A DNA stretch of 64,000 nucleotides, taken from the NCBI GenBank assembly GCA_030704615.1, contig CM060731.1:43896001-43960000 (forward strand), read 5' to 3'. Source of the stretch: Takakia lepidozioides (taxonomy: Eukaryota; Streptophyta; Takakiopsida; Takakiales; Takakiaceae). The notes below the pieces were generated by a model that was given only the letters and a program-made list of their open reading frames with translations, had not been told where the DNA came from and ran no database searches. Positions 57,433-64,000 of this stretch are shown piece by piece. Positions within the stretch are counted from its first letter, which is position 1; each line of letters begins with the position of its first letter. A program made the translations under genes and the position numbers.

Positions 57433-57940
57433 CAAGCTAGGAAACGGTATGAAAGGCAGGCGAATCGGAAGCGGAGGGAAGTGAAGTTTGAGGTAGGCAC
57501 GGAGGTCTGGTTGAACATCAAGAATTTCCGACTACCTCCGGAAGTGAGTCCGAAGTTCGTACCTCCGTATGCGGGACCCTTTCGTATTTGGAAGGTTATG
57601 AATGAGGATGTGTATGAATTGGAGCTGCCGGCAAACAGCAAGGTGCACCTAGTATTCCATGTCTCCCTTTTGAAGCCTTACTTCAAAGATGAAGCGCATC
57701 CGAATCGGTATCAAGTGTTGCGTCCGCCACCTATGCTGTTGGATCATGAAAATGAATGAGTACGAGGTGGAGGCAATACTTAAGTCAAGGAGGTTCAAGA
57801 ACCGAGAAACGGAGTATCTCGTCAAATGGAAGGGCTATCATCATGTGGAGGCATCTTGGGTGCGTGCCTCAGAAATGGGAAACGCATCCGAGGCGGTCGC
57901 AGCTTTCGAAGGGCGACCTCAAAAGCGGAAGAAGCGTTGA
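57433..57940 (+). pseudogene. Gypsy B integrase C-terminus and chromodomain
   Basis: After the deletion junction the sequence equals element A from about 3573 on. FEVGTEVWLNIKNFRLPPEV, PFRIWKVMNEDVYELELP and VHLVFHVSLLKPYF are followed by a frameshift near 57757 and the chromodomain (YEVEAILKSRRFKNRE, YLVKWKGYHHVEASWV). The zinc finger and DDE core present in element A (about 1475-2210 and 3355-3570) are missing. Confidence 0.9.
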
Positions 57941-58845
57941 TGGGGACATCAACCTTGGAGCGTGGGGGAGGAAATGCATGCTTAGCCCGGCTTAGCTAGC
58001 TTAGGCATCCGATTGCAAAAACTTGTATTGTACAAAACGTGCTATAAATGAAACGGATTCCAAATGTTGTGCGGCCTATTTTGTTTGGAATGGTGATGCA
58101 TGGTATGGTTGGCTAGTGTGTAGAATGCACGCTAGCTTATAAAAGTGGGAGAGGTAAATTGGGTTAATCGTGTGTTTGTGTAGTGCCGAAATCGGGTGAC
58201 CCCCATCCGAGGGGCAAGGAAACTTGCGCCTTCTTTGGGAGTTCACGTGCTAGTACGCACCTGGCGCGTGCGCGTACTATAACTGCGCTACCGAGGGGGT
58301 TGCCTTGTAGTGCGGGCTAACGCGGAAGCCACGTGCTTCCGTTCACGTACTATAATCGTGTAGCCTCGGGACGAAGTCGTAGTGCGGCTTCGGCGTGTTC
58401 CCGTACCTCAGGCCAGCATTCCAAGGCGGACCCAATTGTAGTGATTGGGGCGCACGGTTGGTTCAAAGTTATCTTCCTAGTCAAAGAGGGTTCCAGGTGA
58501 ACCCTTGCTCAAGGTGATGCCAAAAGCGGCATCATGAGCGGTCGCAAGCAATGTTGTTGCAGTAAGGCGATTCGATCCTCGGGGAGGATCGTTCCTTGGC
58601 CTTGAAGTAGGCCAAGAAGAGTGCACTGGGAGGAGCTGGAGAGGCTCCACCCTTGGCCGGGACTTGGAGGAAGTCGGCCGAACTAGCTAGTGGAGAGTAG
58701 AGTCAAGTGTGGGGTTTGGTTCTTTGCCATGGGACGCCATGGTGCGGAAACAAACTCCTTGATGTCGGACGCCACAACTTGGATGTTCGTTTCTACAAAA
58801 TGGACAAGTCGATGAGGACATCGACTCCCTGTTGGTAGGGGTGTG
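57941..58845 (+). other. Non-coding 3' stretch of gypsy B
   Basis: About 900 bp between pol and the 3' LTR, shared with element A. GGTAGGGG just before the LTR is a short, weak polypurine tract. Confidence 0.75.
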
Positions 58846-59573
58846 TGTCGCGGCCCTTTGCCTTGAGGGCAGGGGGTCGGGACACATGAGGGGCTGCCCC
58901 TGTGGTGGGGGCATCGGCAACGATAGGTATGGGGGGCTGAAGCGCCCTTGAGTGCCCAAGGCACTGAAGGAGGCGGAGGCGCTCACTAGGTGGAGCCCCG
59001 CACACCGGGTTGCGGTGGGGGTGGCTCCACAAGGGGTGGTGGTAGCTTAGCGGGACTTAGTGGGGGTGACATAGGACTCACCATGGGGGCGGAGACCTTG
59101 TGGTGGGAGTCGTGGGGAGTCTTGGGACTCATCACGGTCCATAGGGGCCGTGGTGAGTGGGCCAAGACTCACCGCGACTCATCACCAGGAGTCGAGGGTT
59201 TTCGTGGTGGTTCGCCATAAAATGGCATGGCCGGTTATGAAACCCCCGCGGACAGCTACAGAAGTATACATAGGGAGTAGTAACCCCGAGAACGGTGCAA
59301 GCCCGTTGGTGACCAAAAACTAGTGAGTAAGCGAGCGAGCCGGAAAGCGACCAAAGAGTGGGGAGCTGTTCCGGACTGCCATCTACCAAAGGGAATTCCA
59401 CTAGTCCCAAATAGGTGGAGGGTTTAGTGGGAAGCAAAGGGGGACCGTTATGTCCCGGTGAGCAGCCGAAGCTCCAAGTTGGCCCGGCGGCCAGGTTGGG
59501 AGTCAGGCGCGCGCATCAAAGCGAGTAACTATGACGTGTTGAAGGGGAGCTTACCGAAGGGAGGTGCGCGACA
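58846..59573 (+). repeat. 3' LTR of gypsy B
   Basis: TGTCGCGGCCC...GTGCGCGACA, 728 bp, with a 6-bp insertion relative to the 5' LTR after CACCATGG. Confidence 0.9.
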
Positions 59574-60194
59574 ACTAGTGCATCACTAGGCTGCCACTAG
59601 ACAACCACTAGTCACTACTAGTGAAGCCACTAGTCCACCACTAGGCTGCTACTAGTCCATCACAATGATAAAGGAAAGGAAATGATACAATCACACAAGC
59701 TCTTACAAACTCATATATTTGCACATGAAAACATCACTCATATATTAAGTTGAGCCAAGTGCACCCCACGCCATGGGGAATCCACATTACGGTGCCATAG
59801 CTAGACGCGGTGAGGCTCAACTCGAGAAAGATGAGCCCACCGCGATCTCCCATGAAGATAACAACATCAGGTGCCCAAACATGTATTGGCCCCTGGATTT
59901 ACACTTGGGTCAATCCCAAATGTCAATATATAAAAGCTAGCTATTTCCTAGTTAGCTTCACACTAGTGGTAAAAATAACTTGAGAGCTGTCGTGCGCATA
60001 CATATCGCTACACAACTACATCGCTGTCCAAAACCACACAACACATGTGCACACCAAACTCTAGTCTATCACTAGTTCACCACTAGTGCAGCACTAGGCT
60101 GCCACTAGACAACCACTAGTCACCACTAGTGCAGCCACTAGTCCACCACTAGACTGCCACTAGCCACCACTAGTGTAGCCACTAGTCCATCACA
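59574..60194. repeat. CACTAG-rich repeats, possibly LTR of element D
   Basis: CACTAGT occurs about twenty times in blocks such as CACTAGGCTGCCACTAGAC and AACCACTAGTCACCACTAGT. TCCATCACAAT ends two such blocks (59658 and 60195). Right after 60194 comes ATCGCCCCCC, whose reverse is a purine tract, so this may be the minus-strand 3' LTR of gypsy D. 59666-59990 between the blocks is unrelated AT-rich DNA with TATATAAAAG at 59927. Confidence 0.5.
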
Positions 60195-60546
60195 ATCGCC
60201 CCCCTAGCTGGCGCTTACGTCTCTCTAAGTCCAGGTAGCCACAAGATGTGATAGTGGCCAAAGCCTCACTAAGTCCTCCACCATTGTCCCTACTACACTC
60301 AAACTCGATAGATCAAGAGGCCGGGTACAAGAGTTGCCCCACTGTTAGTCGCCGTCTTGCAACCTGTGAACTTGAGCCTGAGATCTCGGGTATTGACTCC
60401 TATGAGCTTGGCATCCCATGTCTTGTTAGCTGCCACCAGTCATATCCACTACCACTATCCCAAGAAGTGGACATAACCAATCTCCATCAGGAACCCTCTC
60501 AAGAGGTGGTGTCAAGCATCCCATATGCCAACCTCTTGAGCATCAA
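60195..60546 (-). other. Untranslated 3' region of gypsy D
   Basis: This lies between the purine tract and the integrase stop of element D. No supported coding frame. Confidence 0.4.
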
Positions 60547-61737
60547 TCACACACCAGCATAGTGGCGGCACCACGAGCATGCCCACATAGCATGCAACGC
60601 AACCCTGCAGGTACCACTGCAAAGTTGGGATCTATCCTCCCATCCACATGTGGAAAGGTGACATGGCGCACAATTGCGCACATGGTCCTTCCATACCATG
60701 CCATCTCGACCCTCCAGAATCAACACTCCTGAAAGCAACACCTCCCTGATCCTTAGAATCACACGTCCTGCTGTGACATCCAAGGTCATAGGCGCTGTCT
60801 GCTGTAGATACACAAAGTCCCCAGGGTGAAAACGCCGAACACCTGGCCGATATCCCCCTTCACGTATAGTGACATACCTCAATGTGTCTTGGTGTTGGGC
60901 AATAGCAAGGTTCTCAAAAGCCATAGGCATGACCCCCTTGAACAACTCTGCCCACTGGGCACATGCTTGTGTCCACACATCCGGATCATCAAGGTTGAGG
61001 ACTACTACAGCCTCCCTGTGAATAGATGCAGGCAAATCCGGTCTCTCGGCCAAAGAGAAGGAAAGTGAGGCAAGTGATGCTTGCTTGCTAAACCTGTAGC
61101 CCATGGCTAACCAAGGTACCTGAAGATCCCAATCTCCTAGGTGTTCCTTTTGCAAGCCATACTTACACAAACCCCTCTTCACTGTCTGAACCACTCTCTC
61201 TGCCAAGCCATCGGCCTCAGGATGATCCCGAGAAGTGGTACGGTGGTCTATCAAGGCTTTATCACACAAAGCGTGAAACTCCCCCAAGAACTCGCTCCCT
61301 TGGTCCGTGAGTACCTCAGCTGGAGCACCGAATCGGCTAAGCACACGATCTAGGAATGCATACGCAGCCCCCTCACTAGCCTTGTCAGGCAATGGAACCA
61401 ACTCAATCCACTTGGAGAAGTGTTCCACCATCACCAACACATATCTGTGGTGGCGCATCGTCAGTGGCAACGGCCCTGCGAAGTGAAGACTCCACTTGTA
61501 GCCCAATCCCATGATGGGTAATGGATGCAACTGTGGTGTAGGGGTGTTGAATGAAGCACGCACCCTGTCACACACCATGCACCTAGCCACAAACTGTTGC
61601 ACCTCGGTGTGCATACCACGCCACCAATACTGCCCCTGCAGTAAACTATGAGTGCGTCGCACTCCAAAATGCCCCAACTCCTCATGGGCATGCCGCACTA
61701 ACCGTACACGCTGTATTGGGTGAGGCACGATCCTCAC
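60547..61737 (-). pseudogene. Gypsy D integrase, first catalytic Asp replaced
   Basis: This is a long open frame of 396 residues: zinc finger (HAHEELGHFGVRRTHSLL, CMVCDRV), core and C-terminus (FHPGDFVYLQQTAP). The core reads WSLHFAGPLPLTM, where element C has WSLDFADPLS, so the first Asp of the DDE triad is His. The second Asp (VLTDQGSEFLGEF) and the Glu (EADGLAERVVQTVK) remain. The altered triad predicts an inactive integrase despite the open frame. Confidence 0.85.
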
Positions 61738-62146
61738 CCGACCATCCTCTCACACTCGAAGCATGTGTATCCCCTCCCACTTGAACCTCTTGGCTCGTTG
61801 TAGGATCCGATCCCTCTCCTTGGTAGTCACACTAGCTGCCGTGTCTCCAGTGCGAAGGTAGTCCAACACAACCAAATCCTCATGTATATCTCTGGTACCA
61901 CTTGGCTCATCACTAGCCTCAGGGTCCTCAGACACTCCGTCTATAGTCATCCTTGTTGTAGGTCCAACCTGACCTCCCGATGCCAAGATACACAAAAAGA
62001 CAGATGCATGCCATCCCGACACCATCTCCTCGTCCGTCTCACCATGCCACCGAGCTCCAGTGTCATCCTACTGGCTCGTGCATGGATTGCGACTCAATCC
62101 ATCCACATCTCTATTGACCAAACCCGATCGATGCACAACCTAAAAG

Positions 62147-63373
62147 TCATACTCTTAGTATAAGTGCCCACCGTGCAAGCTTCCCCGTAAGCTTGTCTGA
62201 TTCCATCAACCACTTGAGTGGATGGTGATCTGTGACAAGGGTGAAGAGATTGTTGTATAAATAGCACCTGAAGTGTGCCACGGCCCACACTGCAGCTAAG
62301 CACTCCCCCTCATATGAGCTATACTTAGACTCTGCAGCGTTGTTCGAGTGGCTAGCATAAGCCACTATGAACTCTCTTCCCTCATCATCCACCTGTGTGA
62401 GCACCGCTCCAAGCCCCAGCATGCTCCAATCTGTATGCAGCTGAAAAGGACGCCCCCTGATAGGTCGTCTCAAGATGGGCGCCGAGGTCAACCTCGCCTT
62501 GAGCTCCTGAAAAGCTCGCTCTTGCTCATCTTCCCACTGCCATTCCTGGTCTACCTTGGTCAGCTTGGTTAGAGCCTTTGCAATAGCACTAAATCCCTTG
62601 ACAAACCGTCTATAGTAGTTTGCCAACCCCATGAAAGCTTGAACTCGACTCACATCCGTGGGGCGTGGAATCTGTGCGATGGCCTCTACCTTAGTCTGCT
62701 GCACCCCCAATCCTCCAAGATATATGATGTGGCCCAGATACTCAATCTGGTTGTGGAAGAACTTGCACTTCCCTGGATGTAATTTCAATCCATGTACTCT
62801 CAAGCGCTCAAACACCACCTGAAGGTGTCTCTCGTGCTCCTCCACCGTAGCACTAAAGATGATGATGTCATCTGTGTAGCACCAAGCAAAGTCTACCCCT
62901 GCTAGAATCCTGTCCATGACTCTCTGGAACTCTGCAGGAGCATTCTTAAGCCCGAATGGTAAGAACCACCACTGATATAGGCAATCCTTCCCGTGCTCAT
63001 TGATCCCCCAGAATGTCGTCTTCTGCTTGTCTGCCTCCTTGATCGGCAACTGGTGATATCCGGACCGCAAGTCCAGAGTGCTAAAGACCTTGGCATGCCC
63101 AATGGCATCAAAGATCTCCTCCGGTGTGGGCATGGCATACTTATCGGACTTGGTCTAACGATTTACAGGCCGGTAATCACCGCACATACGTCTCTCCGTC
63201 CAATTGCCATAGACATCCTTCTTGGCTGGCATCACCGTGGCTGAAGCATACTCTCCACCAGATAGCTCCACCAAACCAGCCTCCCAGAGATCTTGAGTCC
63301 TCATCTGAATCAAAGACCTCTCCATATCACTGTATCTATAGGGTCTCCGAAAGATTGGCGTGTCCGTGGCCAA
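62147..63373 (-). pseudogene. Gypsy D reverse transcriptase and RNase H
   Basis: The N-terminal piece (SDMERSLIQMRTQDLWEAGL, TERRMCGDYRPVNR) stops at TAA/TAG near 63155. The main frame of 328 residues follows: [35 protein letters not shown], the catalytic box CYTDDIIIFS, EYLGHIIYLGG, FMGLANYYRRFVKG and RNase H (HTDWSMLGLGAVL, KYSSYEGECLAAVWA, TDHHPLKWLM). In the RNase H start, HTDWS replaces the usual TDAS. The internal stop breaks the polyprotein. Confidence 0.85.
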
Positions 63374-63404
63374 CTCAATACGAATCTAGGGATTGGATGG
63401 ACTC

Positions 63405-64000
63405 TTGAGGCGATGCGTCACCCCAGAGGAGGCTCCCCAGATTTTAGAGTCGGCTCATGACAGCATGTGCGGATGACACTTTGCAGGAACTCATTGTGCA
63501 GAAGGTTTTAAGGGCAGGTTACTACTGGCCCTCCATGTTCAAGGATGCGCACATGCATGTGCGAAGATGCGACTCTTGTCAAAGGTACGTCAAAAGGGAT
63601 AACAGGCTCAGAATGCCGTTAGTTCCCACCCTCCCTCTTGCTCCGTTTGAGAAGTGGGGGATCGACTATGTGAGGGAAGTGCACCCCGCGTCAAGTCGAC
63701 AAAATCGCTACATCATCGTAGCCACCAAGTACCTAACCAAGTGGGCAGAAGCAAAGGCGGTCAAGAAGGCCAATGCACATGTAACTGCCGCCTTAATTTA
63801 TGAATACATCATTTCCCGGTTCGGATGCCCCAAGGAAACAGTGAGTGATAAAGGGTCTCACTTCATCAACGATGTCATCGAGGAGATGATGGTAGCATTT
63901 TCCATCAAATACCGTAAGGCTACGTCCCTGTACCACACACAGACAAGTGGCCAAGTGGAGCGCGCCAACCAAACCCTGTGCAACATTCTCTCCAAAATAA
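63405..64000 (+). pseudogene. Gypsy element E integrase, runs off the window
   Basis: ESAHDSMCG, then a stop and a shift near 63470-63505 into VLRAGYYWPSMFKDAHMHVR and CDSCQRY complete the zinc finger. The core is open to the window end: KWGIDYVREVHPASS (first Asp), YIIVATKYLTKWAEAKAV, ETVSDKGSHFINDVIEEMM (second Asp) and TSGQVERANQTL (Glu). This is an Athila/Tat-like gypsy lineage, different from elements A-D. The DDE triad is intact, the start is damaged. Confidence 0.8.

Larger units (their letters stand above)
53567..59573 (+). mobile_element. Gypsy element B (chromovirus), integrase deleted
   Basis: A complete LTR-to-LTR copy with 5-bp target duplication ACTAG (53562-53566 and 59574-59578). 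LTRs 53567-54288 and 58846-59573 begin TGTCGCG and end CGCGACA. By eye they differ by about eleven substitutions and one 6-bp indel, so the insertion is recent. Contents: primer-binding site, gag-protease, RT, RNase H, then a jump to the integrase C-terminus and chromodomain, and about 900 bp of non-coding DNA. Loss of the integrase core and several frameshifts make it non-autonomous. Confidence 0.92.
60547..63400 (-). mobile_element. Gypsy element D, pol region, minus strand
   Basis: On the minus strand: RT start (63373-63155), RT-RNase H (63133-62147), a linker with stops (62150-61740), and integrase (61737-60547). It has no chromodomain that I can see and is of the same family as fragment C at 32.5 kb. 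Gag and the 5' LTR are absent from the window. Confidence 0.85.

Overview
The window looks like a gene-poor, retrotransposon-rich stretch of a nuclear plant genome. Genes have GT-AG introns and plant-type families (a plant VDAC, a cyclin-like protein). Most of the DNA is nested, decayed Ty3/gypsy elements, two CACTA elements, small inverted-repeat elements and LINE/SINE remains. A secreted cyanovirin-N homology (CVNH) lectin gene and a chromovirus resembling the Tcn1 group of non-seed plants suggest a fern or other seed-free land plant. That assignment is inference.

Layout. 1-1.4 kb: C-terminal end of a non-LTR retrotransposon (RNase H, zinc knuckle, PD-(D/E)xK-like endonuclease). 1.4-5.4 kb: gypsy element A, interrupted by a 1.1 kb CACTA element. 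6.3-8.9 kb: an unrecognised, apparently decayed multi-exon gene, followed by a small element flanked by TTAA. 10.5-12.6 kb: six-exon VDAC porin gene with a suspicious splice donor. 14.4 kb: a 40-bp foldback. 16.2-19.6 kb: five-exon cyclin-like gene with an intact spliced frame. 19.8-21.0 kb: an inverted partial copy of the 7-10 kb region, so an inverted duplication brackets the VDAC and cyclin-like genes. 22.9-27.5 kb: LTR fragments and unrecognised sequence. 27.85-32.5 kb: a CACTA element carrying gypsy gag sequence and nested insertions. 32.5-38.6 kb: gypsy element C (fragment) and a minus-strand Tcn1-like chromovirus. 38.65-39.55 kb: copy of the cyclin-like gene's 3' end. 40.0-41.1 kb: CVNH lectin gene, minus strand. 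42.1-46.0 kb: a satellite-like array mixed with tRNA-like (SINE-type) modules. 46.4-48.1 kb: F-box pseudogene and an unidentified degenerate reading frame. 50.8-51.4 kb: copy of the middle of the cyclin-like gene. 51.6-53.4 kb: gypsy fragment and another LTR element. 53.57-59.57 kb: gypsy element B, complete with both LTRs and a 5-bp target duplication but with its integrase deleted. 60.2-63.4 kb: gypsy element D (minus strand). 63.4-64 kb: integrase of gypsy element E, running off the end.

The three host genes that read well (VDAC, cyclin-like, CVNH) show no shared pathway: mitochondrial outer-membrane transport, a possible cell-cycle or transcriptional regulator, and a secreted mannose-type lectin. 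The mobile elements supply most of the structure and let insertions be ordered: the CACTA element is younger than gypsy A, the TTAA element is younger than the inverted duplication, and gypsy B is young because its LTRs differ at only about a dozen positions.
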